Shown: positions 26,582 through 35,651 of the stretch, in pieces
Position numbering within the stretch: position 1 is the first letter of the stretch
Layout of the letters: each line of letters begins with the position of its first letter
Source of the DNA: Sphingobacteriia bacterium
GTDB taxonomy: Bacteria; Pseudomonadota; Alphaproteobacteria; Rickettsiales; 33-17
Reading direction: 5' to 3'
Length of the DNA: 64,000 nucleotides
Assembly: GCA_017304685.1 (NCBI GenBank)
Contig: JAFKLR010000003.1
Span: forward strand, 868,001 to 932,000
Program-made: the position numbers and the translations under genes
Notes under the pieces: generated by a model
The model's database searches: none
What the model saw: the letters and a program-made list of their open reading frames with translations, nothing else
What the model was told of the DNA's origin: nothing

Positions 26582-28591
26582 ATGCCTTACACTCAACACC
26601 AAGGTTTGTTTGATAAAGTTTTAATTGCTAACCGCGGTGAAATCGCTGTTAGAATTATAAAAACCCTTCGTAAAATGGGTATTAAATCTGTTGCTGTATA
26701 TTCAGAAGCTGATACAAATTCACTTCATGCAAGAATGGCTGATGAAGCTTACTACATTGGACATTCTTCTGCTGTAGATAGTTATCTTTCAATAAATAAT
26801 TTAATGAATGCGGTAAGAATTTCAGGTGCACAAGCTGTACACCCTGGTTATGGTTTTTTATCAGAAAACCCATTATTTGCAAAAGCTTTGAAAAAAGAAG
26901 GTATTAAATTAATTGGCCCAAGCGTTAAAGCTATCGAACAAATGGGTGATAAAATTGAGGCTAAAAAAATTGCAGAAGCTGCAGGCGTAAATACCGTTCC
27001 AGGTTATATGGGTGTTATCAAAGATGCGACCGAAGCAGTAGAAATCGCTACAAAAATTGGTTTCCCTGTAATGATTAAAGCAGCTGCTGGCGGCGGCGGA
27101 CGTGGAATGAGAGTAATTTATTCAGCTGAAGAAGTAGCTGAAGCTTTTCGATCTGCTACTAATGAAGCAAAAAATAGTTTTAGCGATGACAGAGTGTTTA
27201 TTGAAAAATTTATTGAGAATCCTCGTCATATTGAAATTCAAGTTATAGCGGATCAACATGGTAATATAGTTTGTTTAGGTGAGAGAGAATGTTCAATTCA
27301 GCGCCATCATCAAAAAGTAATTGAAGAGGCTCCAAGCCCATTTATTGATGAAGAAACTAGACAAGAAATGTATAGGCAAGTTGAATCTCTTGCAAAAAAA
27401 GTAGGATATTATTCAGCAGGAACAGTAGAATTCATTGTTGATCAAGAGAAAAATTTCTATTTCCTTGAGATGAACACAAGACTACAAGTTGAACATTGCG
27501 TAACTGAACTTATTACTGGTATTGACCTTGTCGAACAAATGATAAGAGTAGCTAGTAATGAAAAACTAAGTTTTACTCAACAAGATGTGAAACTTAATGG
27601 TTGGGCAATAGAATCACGTATATATGCAGAAGATCCAACTCGTGGTTTCTTACCTTCAAGTGGTCGTATTACGAAATATAGTATGCCTGACTTAAAACCA
27701 GGAATCAGAATTGATTCAGGAGTATATGAAGGTGGTGAAGTAAGTATGTTTTACGATCCTATGATTGCAAAGCTTTGTACATACGCACCTACTCGTGAAG
27801 AAACAATACATTTAATGCAGCAAGCTCTTGGTGATTGCTTAATTGAAGGCATTTCTCATAATATTAGCTTCCTTGAAGCTATATTTAGCCACGATAGATT
27901 CAAATCCGGGGATTTAACTACTAAATTCATTGAACAAGAATATCCTGATGGTTTTTCAGGGGCAACTTTAACTTCTGAACATACTCAAGTATTTTTAGCA
28001 GTAGTTCTTCATATTTACTTAACCGATGCTAAAAGAGCTGCAGTTATCACTGGGCAACTTAAAGGACGTGAAAGACAAATAGGAAACCGTTGGGTAGTAA
28101 GAATTGATGACCAGGAATACCCTGTTATTACTAAACATATTCCGGATGGTTATCATATAAGATATACTAGGACTCGTATAGATGTTGAAAGTAATTGGAT
28201 ACTTGGCACTAAACTTTTCAGAGGATTAGTTAACGGTAAACCTGTTAGTGTTAAAATTGATATATATGATGGTGGTTATTATTTAACTTATTCAGGAAGA
28301 ACTGTAAGAACTGCTGTTAGAAGCCCAAGGGTAGCAGAGCTTGGAAGATATATGCCAGTTAAAAAACAAAAAGACTTTATAACTGAACTTACATCTCCTA
28401 TTGCAGGGTCAATTGTTGCAATCAAAGTTAAACCTGGTGATGAAATTACACCGGGCAAAGAGATAATGGTTGTTGAAGCAATGAAAATGGAAAACTCTAT
28501 TGTTTCCGAATATACATGTAAGGTAAAAAACATATTAATTAAAGAAAAAGATAGCGTAGTAAGCGGACAAGTTTTAATTGAATTTGAATAA
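26582..28591 (+). CDS. pccA: Propionyl-CoA carboxylase alpha subunit (biotin carboxylase + BCCP)
   Basis: A 669-residue protein. The N-terminal biotin carboxylase domain (residues 10-455) shows KVLIANRGEIAVRIIKTLRK, the ATP-grasp glycine loop AAAGGGGRGMR, and EMNTRLQVEH. A middle BT-type domain links the subunits. The C-terminal biotinyl domain carries VVEAMKMENS, whose lysine takes the biotin. The enzyme carboxylates biotin with ATP and bicarbonate for the pccB subunit. There is no frameshift and the length is normal. A hairpin follows the stop. Confidence 0.92.
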   Translation: MPYTQHQGLFDKVLIANRGEIAVRIIKTLRKMGIKSVAVYSEADTNSLHARMADEAYYIGHSSAVDSYLSINNLMNAVRISGAQAVHPGYGFLSENPLFAKALKKEGIKLIGPSVKAIEQMGDKIEAKKIAEAAGVNTVPGYMGVIKDATEAVEIATKIGFPVMIKAAAGGGGRGMRVIYSAEEVAEAFRSATNEAKNSFSDDRVFIEKFIENPRHIEIQVIADQHGNIVCLGERECSIQRHHQKVIEEAPSPFIDEETRQEMYRQVESLAKKVGYYSAGTVEFIVDQEKNFYFLEMNTRLQVEHCVTELITGIDLVEQMIRVASNEKLSFTQQDVKLNGWAIESRIYAEDPTRGFLPSSGRITKYSMPDLKPGIRIDSGVYEGGEVSMFYDPMIAKLCTYAPTREETIHLMQQALGDCLIEGISHNISFLEAIFSHDRFKSGDLTTKFIEQEYPDGFSGATLTSEHTQVFLAVVLHIYLTDAKRAAVITGQLKGRERQIGNRWVVRIDDQEYPVITKHIPDGYHIRYTRTRIDVESNWILGTKLFRGLVNGKPVSVKIDIYDGGYYLTYSGRTVRTAVRSPRVAELGRYMPVKKQKDFITELTSPIAGSIVAIKVKPGDEITPGKEIMVVEAMKMENSIVSEYTCKVKNILIKEKDSVVSGQVLIEFE

Positions 28592-28597
28592 AGGTTT

Positions 28598-28617
28598 TAG
28601 AGAGAGGATACTCTCTC
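28598..28617 (+). terminator. Hairpin terminator after pccA
   Basis: AGAGAGAG-GATA-CTCTCTCT, a perfect 8-bp stem 6 bp after the pccA stop, followed by a pyrimidine-rich tract (TCTCTTTCTTT). Confidence 0.55.
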
Positions 28618-29097
28618 TTCTCTTTCTTTAATCCCTTTCTCTAAAATGTTTAAAAGAATATATTTTTTATGCTAGTTTAAATTTTTGTTATTTTTAAATT
28701 ATCAAATTATTTACTAAATTCTTTATCACTATCAGTTACCTATCTTACGTCTATAAGGTCAAAATAGCTTAGAATCTAAATTATAATATGTAACTTTCCT
28801 TGGGGATGAAAATAAATATTTTAAGGCATTAAGCGATAATTTAAATCCCTTTACCCATTTAAATATAATGTTACTTAAAATATTTTCCAATAATCCTTTA
28901 AAACAACTGCTATTATATAACAATATAAAATATATTTTAATATTAACGTAATAACAGGATAAATTTCTATATTTTTCAACAAAATAAATTTTTTACATAT
29001 CTTTTAACATTAATTTCATGCGATTATCTATTATAAAACCTCAAATTTTAAATTATCAATGTATCAATAACTTAGCTTTACGTAACCTAAATATTAA
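28618..29097. other. Long AT-rich intergenic stretch without a recognisable gene
   Basis: About 480 bp of very AT-rich DNA between the pccA terminator and the ankyrin operon promoter. No open frame of useful length, tRNA or strong hairpin is visible on either strand. One less AT-rich patch (CCTTGGGGATG near 28799-28810) may be a trace of a lost gene. Confidence 0.4.
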
Positions 29098-29138
29098 TTG
29101 ACATTTTCTTATTTAATATTATATTAACTAATTGTTAA
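29098..29138 (+). promoter_or_regulatory. Predicted promoter with CtrA-type box, ankyrin/HEPN operon
   Basis: TTGACA (29098-29103), a 16-bp spacer and TATATT (29120-29125). TTAACTAATTGTTAA (29124-29138) is an exact TTAA-N7-TTAA that overlaps the -10 end. The ATG is 16 bp downstream of the box, with AGAGGA between them. Confidence 0.5.
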
Positions 29139-29154
29139 TATTTTAGAGGAAATA

Positions 29155-29898
29155 ATGAAATACATTAATGTTGTTATAGCGTACTTCAATGACACTTCGG
29201 GTGATGATTTATCAGCAGCAATAAAAAATGATGATTTTAATAAGGTTAAAGATCTTTTAAATAAGGGAGTAAGCCCTGATGCTACTGATTCATTGGGTAG
29301 ACCTGCACTATTTACAGCTGTATTACATGAGAATATTGATATTGCAGAATATTTATTACAAAAAGGTGCGAATGCTAATTGTGTAAATTACCTTTATAAA
29401 AGCGTTCTTAGCCAAGCAGTACAAATGGATAGTTTAGAAATTTCTTACGATCTAGCAGAGCTATTACTTTCATATGGCGCTGATCCAAACGATACAGATT
29501 CAGGTAAACCCTTACATATACATGCTTATATTAATCAAAAAGATGAAGTAGCAAAACTCTTAATTAAACATGGCGCTTATATTAATGCTGAGGATAACTC
29601 AGGTAATACTTTATTATCTTATGCAATTGCAGAAAATGATGTTGAAATGGTAGACTTCGCTCTTAAAAACGGCGCATGTACCGATAATATTTATGTAAAT
29701 GGAAGTAAAATTAAAGACCTTCAAACCATAGAAAAAGATATTGCTGAATTAATCGAATACTACAGCAAAAACAAATATAAAAACCATTCATCCGTTGTTA
29801 ATGCGGAGAATAATTTAGACAGCCACGATAACTCTTTTAATAATGACAAATATTTTGAAAATACAAAGGAGCACATAGAATGGTACGCAACTACATAA
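29155..29898 (+). CDS. Ankyrin-repeat protein, first gene of a three-gene operon
   Basis: A 247-residue protein with about five ankyrin units from residue 18 to 180 (DDFNKVKDLLNKGVSPDATD; RPALFTAVLHENIDIAEYLL; DEVAKLLIKHGAYINAEDNS; NTLLSYAIAENDVEMVDFAL). The last 60 residues are polar and Asn-rich. There is no signal peptide. The gene overlaps the next ankyrin gene by 19 bp, so the two are probably made together. Ankyrin stacks bind other proteins; a host partner is plausible for an intracellular bacterium but not shown. Confidence 0.75.
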   Translation: MKYINVVIAYFNDTSGDDLSAAIKNDDFNKVKDLLNKGVSPDATDSLGRPALFTAVLHENIDIAEYLLQKGANANCVNYLYKSVLSQAVQMDSLEISYDLAELLLSYGADPNDTDSGKPLHIHAYINQKDEVAKLLIKHGAYINAEDNSGNTLLSYAIAENDVEMVDFALKNGACTDNIYVNGSKIKDLQTIEKDIAELIEYYSKNKYKNHSSVVNAENNLDSHDNSFNNDKYFENTKEHIEWYATT

Positions 29899-30611
29899 AA
29901 GACGCATATAATTTTTTAATAAGTTCTTACAATAAATTGTTTGGTTATGAACATAATAAAAGCAATCCGGAACAAAAAGAAATTTTTAAAGAAGCTAGTG
30001 AAAAATTTAAAAGTGAAGATATAGAATCAGCACTTAAGAATGCTAAAGTTATTTTACCATATAGAAATTTAACAGAACCTACACCTGAGACAAATATTAG
30101 GTTATTTAAAGCTGTTGAAAGTAATGACTTTGAAGAAGTTAAAAATATTATTGAAAATTCTTCTAAAAAAAATGAATTAGTAAATGCTAAAAATTTTATA
30201 AAAATACCCCTTATTCATGTAGCTGCTGAAAAAAGCAATTCAGAAATTATTGATTATTTATGCAAAAATGGCGCTGATGTTAATGCAACTAACTTAACTT
30301 ATTTAACAGCACTTGCAATAGTTGTTCAAAAAAATGATATCCCATCAATTGAATCTTTATTAAAACATGGAGCAGAAGTAAATACATATATTTACGGTGA
30401 TTTAATTAAAAATAAACTTACCGAGTTAAATATAAACCCAGAAGACTACAAAAAAACTACTCCTCAAGAAATTATACAGATTTCAAACTTAGAAACACCT
30501 TCCCCTACCCACAATGAAGAAGTGGATTATCATAACGAAAATTATAATGAAATTCTATTTGAACATGTTTTAACAGACATTGTTGTATCAGAGATAATGA
30601 AAGATTATTAG
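29880..30611 (+). CDS. Ankyrin-repeat protein, second gene of the operon
   Basis: A 243-residue protein with AAAGGAG 8 bp before the ATG, inside the end of the previous gene. About three ankyrin units lie at residues 75-170 (NIRLFKAVESNDFEEVKNII; IPLIHVAAEKSNSEIIDYLC; TALAIVVQKNDIPSIESLLK). The N-terminal 70 residues are charged and the C-terminus is acidic. It looks like a shorter relative of its neighbour. The next gene starts 14 bp later. Function is unknown beyond protein binding. Confidence 0.72.
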   Translation: MVRNYIKDAYNFLISSYNKLFGYEHNKSNPEQKEIFKEASEKFKSEDIESALKNAKVILPYRNLTEPTPETNIRLFKAVESNDFEEVKNIIENSSKKNELVNAKNFIKIPLIHVAAEKSNSEIIDYLCKNGADVNATNLTYLTALAIVVQKNDIPSIESLLKHGAEVNTYIYGDLIKNKLTELNINPEDYKKTTPQEIIQISNLETPSPTHNEEVDYHNENYNEILFEHVLTDIVVSEIMKDY

Positions 30612-30625
30612 AAAATAGGACTCAA

Positions 30626-32788
30626 ATGAAAACAAGACTTAGTAAAATAAAATTACCAGAAGATTTAGAGCAAAAAAAAGAAATTCAAGCAATTTTAAAT
30701 ATTCTAGATGCGCTTGAATATATAAACCCTACTATTGAGGCTGGTAAAGAAAAATTTAGTAGTGATATTAACTCAAAAGCAACTACCGTACTTGCCTTGC
30801 AAATTATTGGGGAAAATATTAAAATATTACCTCATAATTGGGTCAAATATACTGACAAATCTTGGTATAAAGACTTTAGAAACCGTTCTGCCCATACAAT
30901 TAATATGTCTGAATTATTAAGTAATTCTGATAATTTATGGAATACAATAACTTCTGCTCATGCTGACCTTTCAATACTCATTAAAAGCCTTTGTAAAGAA
31001 TTAAAAACTACAGGAATTTTACCGGAAGATACGTATAAATCTATTTATCCTGTTCAAACTGTACCTGAACCAGAAGTTTCTAAGAGTTCTACCCTGCAAC
31101 CGGAAGAAAATACTGAATGTAAAACAGAAGGTGTAATTGTAAAAACGAATCTTAAGAATAGTAAACAATCTTCCCAAAATTCTAATCGTGATAAAAAAAC
31201 TTTAAAAGCTAAAAGGAAGAGTGAAAATCAATCTATAAATCTAAAAGAACTTACAGAAGATGAATTATTAAAGGTATGCCAAGAAGAAGTTAAACAACAA
31301 ACTATATCACTGAATATAAATAAAAACTTTTATAATTTACTATTTAACGCAATTATTGAAGGAAAATTAAAAAATCTTGAATTTCTTGTGAAAAAAAATC
31401 CAGATCTTTTTAACACTATTTATACATTTAATGGAAAAATTGTAAAAGATGATAATTCTTTAAAACTTGTTGTTAAACATTCTCAACACCAATCATCAAT
31501 TTTATATTTTCCAAGTGAAAGATTTACTTATGAAAAGGAATTCATAATAAACTTTAGTATACTTGAATTAGCCATAAGTGTAAGTAACCCTTCATTAGAA
31601 ATAATCAATTTTTTATTAGATAAAAAAGTTAGTTTATCTATTCAAAATAGTTATTTATACACACTTTTACACCTTGTAAACAATGTGGATGTTTTAAATC
31701 TGCTACTGACTCATCCTTATTCTAAAGATGTTTTACTTCCTAAAATTAGTGATGAAAACAATATAATGTATTCATCACCATTAAGGCTTGCAGTAGAAAA
31801 AAACAATATTGTTTTATTTAATGCTTTTTTAAACCATGGTGCAAAATTATCGTTTCAATCTAAAATAATAGATGAAGTAATTTTTTACTCTGACGTTCTA
31901 AAAGTAATGACAAAAAACGTTAAATTAACTATTGAGATGCTTAAACACATTGTTAGCTATAACAATATAGATAACTTACTAAAAATGCAGTTTGTAGTAC
32001 CAAAAAAAGCTTTAACTTATTCTAACAATACAGGAATTACACATACTAAAAATTCTATTATTACATTAGAAGATCTAATGAATGAACCTGAAAAAGTACC
32101 TACCTATATTTCTGGTGAATTGAATGAAAAAATGGTTTTTACTCAAGGTTTATTAATATGTAAAAGTTTCTATATATTATATAAAGCTAACTTCTTTTCA
32201 TATTTTGAACAAAGTAATTTTGAAGGTTTAAAACTTAACTTAATTAATCCAAATGCTAATTTAACTGAAAAACAAACTCATGATTTTCTTAGCAGGATGA
32301 AAAGTTTTACTATTAGAAAACCATGGGAAAAACTAACAAAAGAAATTTATTCAGATGCAAATTATGAAGCACTTTTAAGTATATTTAGCCTTAAATCACA
32401 AATAAAATATTCAATATTTAATGCACTTTTACTTATGAATCCTGATAAAAAATTTATACAACGATTTTTAGGAAGGCTTATTAGCGATTTATTGAATATA
32501 AAACGTGATGATAACACCGCAAAAGAAATAGCAGATTTACTTATATTAGGAGGTAAATATAAATGTTTACCCCTTATAAACTTTAACTCTGAGGAACTCG
32601 ATGTAATACCTTATTTAAAAAAAACTAATGAAAATAAATTAATCGATGAAATCTCAATAATTTTTGAGCAAAAAGGCCTTGGTGAAAGATTCAAATTTGT
32701 TAAGCCTAGTTCTTCTGATGCAACCTTTCACAATTTAGAATGGAGAATGTATCATAAGGAAAAACATGATACTTATAAAGAAAGATAA
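30626..32788 (+). CDS. HepT-like HEPN domain fused to ankyrin-like repeats
   Basis: A 720-residue protein. Residues about 20-125 match the HepT/DUF86 branch of the HEPN superfamily: ILNILDALEYI, ALQIIGENIKILP, then WYKDFRNRSAH and LWNTI. R85 and H90 form the Rx4-6H motif of HEPN ribonucleases, so catalysis is possible. A Lys/Ser/Gln-rich linker (130-210) follows. From about 225, helical pairs resemble ankyrin units (FSILELAISVSNPSLEIINF; SSPLRLAVEKNNIVLFNAFL). HepT proteins are normally stand-alone toxins of about 110-140 residues beside an MNT nucleotidyltransferase. None is adjacent, so this is more likely a repurposed RNase, perhaps an effector. Confidence 0.65.
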   Translation: MKTRLSKIKLPEDLEQKKEIQAILNILDALEYINPTIEAGKEKFSSDINSKATTVLALQIIGENIKILPHNWVKYTDKSWYKDFRNRSAHTINMSELLSNSDNLWNTITSAHADLSILIKSLCKELKTTGILPEDTYKSIYPVQTVPEPEVSKSSTLQPEENTECKTEGVIVKTNLKNSKQSSQNSNRDKKTLKAKRKSENQSINLKELTEDELLKVCQEEVKQQTISLNINKNFYNLLFNAIIEGKLKNLEFLVKKNPDLFNTIYTFNGKIVKDDNSLKLVVKHSQHQSSILYFPSERFTYEKEFIINFSILELAISVSNPSLEIINFLLDKKVSLSIQNSYLYTLLHLVNNVDVLNLLLTHPYSKDVLLPKISDENNIMYSSPLRLAVEKNNIVLFNAFLNHGAKLSFQSKIIDEVIFYSDVLKVMTKNVKLTIEMLKHIVSYNNIDNLLKMQFVVPKKALTYSNNTGITHTKNSIITLEDLMNEPEKVPTYISGELNEKMVFTQGLLICKSFYILYKANFFSYFEQSNFEGLKLNLINPNANLTEKQTHDFLSRMKSFTIRKPWEKLTKEIYSDANYEALLSIFSLKSQIKYSIFNALLLMNPDKKFIQRFLGRLISDLLNIKRDDNTAKEIADLLILGGKYKCLPLINFNSEELDVIPYLKKTNENKLIDEISIIFEQKGLGERFKFVKPSSSDATFHNLEWRMYHKEKHDTYKER

Positions 32789-32793
32789 ATTAA

Positions 32794-32833
32794 TTTAAAG
32801 TAAGCCTATTGCTTATAGTAGACTTACTTTAAA
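32794..32833. terminator. Bidirectional hairpin between convergent genes
   Basis: TTTAAAGTAAG pairs perfectly with CTTACTTTAAA, with an inner CTAT/ATAG stem. It lies 5 bp after the stop of the HEPN-ankyrin gene and 3 bp from the stop of the convergent minus gene. Confidence 0.55.
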
Positions 32834-32835
32834 AC

Positions 32836-33408
32836 TTATTTTTTAACAACAATCGCTCCTGTAACTTGACCTGATATTTGAGCGTCGCCATAAACTTCAA
32901 TTACACCAGTACCTGATTCAAAAATAATATTATTTATTTTAGTTTTGCCTTTTATAATAACTTTTTGATCTTTCTTATTATTATTTTTAAGTACTTTAAG
33001 ATTTTCAATTTTAGAATCATTGATGGTAGTTTCTTCAGATACAACTTCTAAGTCTTTTCCCTCAGAAGAATTCATAACTAGTAAACCAATTATTTTAGTT
33101 TTACCCTTTGAAGTAACGTTGTTGAATTTTGCGGTCCCAATAATTGAGGTATCTGTATATTTAACATCTTTAAAAATAGATGGACCTACAATTTCAATAA
33201 TTTCAAAATTGCTACTATAAATTTCACTATTACCAGTAATGTTTGTAAAACCAATAGCGGTAACGTTTTTAATTGTAGAAGGACCCATAATTGAAATATT
33301 ATTATATTTCCCACTTTTAACAGTTGCAGGTCCCATTATATTTAAATCTTCTTCTGCAAAAGCTAAAGAACTAATAAATATTGATAATAATAAATAAATA
33401 AACTTCAT
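32836..33408 (-). CDS. Secreted beta-repeat (solenoid-like) protein
   Basis: A 190-residue protein with AGAGGAAATT before the ATG. Residues 1-18 are a clear signal peptide (MKFIYLLLSIFISSLAFA, cut before EE). The mature part consists of short repeating strands with a recurring phrase: NIMGPATVKSGKYNNISIMG, GPSTIKNV, then VGPSIFKDV and IGTAKFNNV. This spacing suggests a stacked parallel beta structure. No family is named with confidence; bactofilin-like or adhesin-like folds look similar. It is probably periplasmic or outer-membrane-facing. Confidence 0.6.
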   Translation of the reverse strand: MKFIYLLLSIFISSLAFAEEDLNIMGPATVKSGKYNNISIMGPSTIKNVTAIGFTNITGNSEIYSSNFEIIEIVGPSIFKDVKYTDTSIIGTAKFNNVTSKGKTKIIGLLVMNSSEGKDLEVVSEETTINDSKIENLKVLKNNNKKDQKVIIKGKTKINNIIFESGTGVIEVYGDAQISGQVTGAIVVKK

Positions 33409-33665
33409 AATTTCCTCTTTAGATTATAAATGATTATTATGAATATCTTCAGTTCACAATATATTTGTTAATGACAATTTAAGCATAATATATAATATTA
33501 CCATTTTATTTACTAGAGATTTTTAAAATTCTTTTGTGATAATTAAATATATTTCAAATGCAATAAGTTATTTTTAAACAACTAAATTAGCTCATAATTA
33601 CATTGCATATTTTTTATATATTGATTTAATACTAAATATAGCAACCAATATTTAAATACACCTTT

Positions 33666-34541
33666 ATGAATAAAATAATCTTAAAATTACCTTTATTTTT
33701 TTCTTTCTCATGGCTTATTTTATTCTTTATATTTCCATTTATAATAATATTTGCAGTTGCATTGAGTTTACCTATTGAAGCAATTCCTCCCTTTGAACCT
33801 TTCATAAGATACGCAAAGGAAATTGGGATTATTATTAATCCTACACTTGAAAATTTTAGCCTTTTATTTACGGATAAAGCATATCTAAACGCATATTTAC
33901 TCTCGTTAAGGCTTGCCGTTGAGACAACTATAATTACTCTTATCCTAGGCTATCCTATTGCATTATACATTGCTTCAAAGAAAGAAAAGACTAGAAAAAC
34001 TTTACTTATGCTTATTTTAATTCCCTTTTTTACCTCGTTATTAATTCGTATTTACGCATGGATGATTTTGTTAAAAAAAACTGGCCTTATTAATAAAACC
34101 CTCCTTAAAATCGGTTTAATTTCTAAACCAATAATTTTCCTTAATAACGAATATGCAGTTTTAATAGGTATGGTTTATAGTTACTTACCTTTTATGATTT
34201 TGCCAATTTATTCTGTCATTGAAAAAATTAGTCCTGAAATAGTTGAAGCAAGCCATGATTTAGGGGCAAGAAATTTTACTACCCTCTTCAAAATAGTGAT
34301 ACCTATGTCGGTGAAAGGTATCATTTCTGGCTCATTACTAGTATTTATTCCTGCTGTTGGTGAATTCGTTATTCCCGAACTGCTCGGTGGTTCAGAAGTT
34401 ATGACAATAGGTAAACTCATATGGACCGAATTCTTTATTATAAGAAATTGGCCAGTAGCAGCTTCTATGGCTGTAAGTTTATCGATATTACTTATATTAC
34501 CAATATTTATATTAAGAAAATTAGATAAGGAAGAAAGGTAG
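33666..34541 (+). CDS. potB: PotB-like spermidine/putrescine ABC permease
   Basis: A 291-residue inner-membrane protein with about six helices. Seen: LRLAVETTIITLILGYPIAL, the helix after LLMLILIPFFTSLLIRIYAW, and the permease-ATPase contact loop EASHDLGARNFTTLFKIVIP. These match the PotB branch of polyamine transporter permeases. The gene stands alone: no potC, potA or potD lies on either side within the window. In an obligate host-associated bacterium, import of host polyamines is a reasonable role, given partners elsewhere. Confidence 0.78.
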   Translation: MNKIILKLPLFFSFSWLILFFIFPFIIIFAVALSLPIEAIPPFEPFIRYAKEIGIIINPTLENFSLLFTDKAYLNAYLLSLRLAVETTIITLILGYPIALYIASKKEKTRKTLLMLILIPFFTSLLIRIYAWMILLKKTGLINKTLLKIGLISKPIIFLNNEYAVLIGMVYSYLPFMILPIYSVIEKISPEIVEASHDLGARNFTTLFKIVIPMSVKGIISGSLLVFIPAVGEFVIPELLGGSEVMTIGKLIWTEFFIIRNWPVAASMAVSLSILLILPIFILRKLDKEER

Positions 34542-34624
34542 TCAGTCTGGCTAGCTAGTAAGTATATAATACTTTATAAACATCCCTAGTTCACCAAACC
34601 CCAGGTATTTTACAGCTACATTTA

Positions 34625-34930
34625 CTAATGCAGCGTAATTTCATCACTTAAGTATCCGTATAATTTATCATTATTAATTTCAGATGCAGAAATAGTAACA
34701 GAATTGATTTGGGCTTCAATATTTTGACTCCAAAAATCTAAAAATTTATTTAATTCAGGATAATTGGGGTGTAAATCAAGCTTTTGTAGGACGAAAGTTT
34801 GTAAAATACTTGGGTAATCTGGTAAATAATATAATATTTCAATTGTTAGTAATTTATATGTATCGTTTGCGATTGTTTTCGATGTTAAATCAAAATTATA
34901 AACAATATTATCTTTTATTGAGTTATACAT
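34625..34930 (-). CDS. usg: Usg family protein
   Basis: A 101-residue protein. ATG 34930 has GGAGG 5 bp before it; the frame is open to a GTG 6 bp upstream. The core YKLLTIEILYYLPDYPSILQ, TFVLQKLDLHPNYPELNKFL and DFWSQNIEAQINSV is the conserved signature of Usg, a small alphaproteobacterial protein named from a gene near the trp genes. Its function is not established. No trp gene is nearby here. It supports an alphaproteobacterial origin for the window. Confidence 0.75.
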   Translation of the reverse strand: MYNSIKDNIVYNFDLTSKTIANDTYKLLTIEILYYLPDYPSILQTFVLQKLDLHPNYPELNKFLDFWSQNIEAQINSVTISASEINNDKLYGYLSDEITLH

Positions 34931-34936
34931 ATACAC

Positions 34937-35294
34937 CTCCTACTTGGCGGTTTATCTTGAAGGGAATACCTTTCCCTATAATTTAATTATCTCATAAATA
35001 TATTAAGAAGTCATTAATTTTTTTACCTATAATATTAAAACTTTATTTTTATAAGTTTAATTAAAACTATTAAAATAAATATTAAATTAGATGTCTAATT
35101 ATTGATTTAAATGAAAAAAACCTTAAAAATAACGTCGCAAATATATTATTTTAGTATATAATTGAGCGTAATAAAGATTAACAAATATTCTTTATAAATT
35201 TATAATTCTATATATTAGTTTTATAAAAAAAGATTGTTAATTTTAAGTCTATTTTGCTTGTAAATCATTAACCTATTAAAAAAAGGAGAAATTT
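34937..35294. other. Divergent intergenic region usg - pterin dehydratase
   Basis: About 360 bp of AT-rich DNA between divergent genes, presumably with both promoters. A small hairpin AGGGAA-TACCT-TTCCCT lies near 34963-34980 in the usg leader. TTAACCTATTAA sits near 35270, just before the AAAAGGAG ribosome site of the pterin dehydratase gene. No RNA gene or ORF is recognised. Confidence 0.35.
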
Positions 35295-35630
35295 ATGAAA
35301 AATGAATTAGAAGCTCAATGCATACCTTGTAATATAGCAATTCCACCTTTAAACGAGGAGCAAATCATTGAATTATTAAAAACCATCGATTCTAATTGGA
35401 AATTAAATGAGAAAGGATATTTAGAAAAAGAATTCTCTTTCAAAAATTTTAAAGAAACTATGGATTTTGCTAATAAAGTTACAGTAATTGCCGAGCAAGA
35501 AGGACATCATCCCGATTTTTATATAACTTGGGGCAAATGTATAACTACTATTTGGACGCATAAAATTAATAGCTTAACAAAAAACGACTTTATTTTAGCC
35601 GCAAAAATTGATAGTTTAACGTGGAGTTAA
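35295..35630 (+). CDS. phhB: 4a-hydroxytetrahydrobiopterin dehydratase (pterin carbinolamine dehydratase)
   Basis: A 111-residue protein of standard family length with AAAAGGAG 6 bp before the ATG. Seen: WKLNEKGYLEKEFSFKNFKE, then AEQEGHHPDFYITWGKCITT with the catalytic His-His-Pro and W-T-H (IWTHKI). The family dehydrates 4a-hydroxy-tetrahydropterin, recycling the cofactor of phenylalanine hydroxylase, and is also kept in bacteria lacking that enzyme. The transporter gene follows 21 bp later, maybe co-transcribed. Confidence 0.85.
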   Translation: MKNELEAQCIPCNIAIPPLNEEQIIELLKTIDSNWKLNEKGYLEKEFSFKNFKETMDFANKVTVIAEQEGHHPDFYITWGKCITTIWTHKINSLTKNDFILAAKIDSLTWS

Positions 35631-35651
35631 AAATTAATTAATTATACTTGT

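Noticed and set aside
20673..32788. Nucleotidyltransferase (20673) and HEPN protein (30626) as an MNT/HEPN toxin-antitoxin pair
   Set aside because: They are 8 kb apart on opposite strands, in separate operons, and both are much larger than the stand-alone pair.
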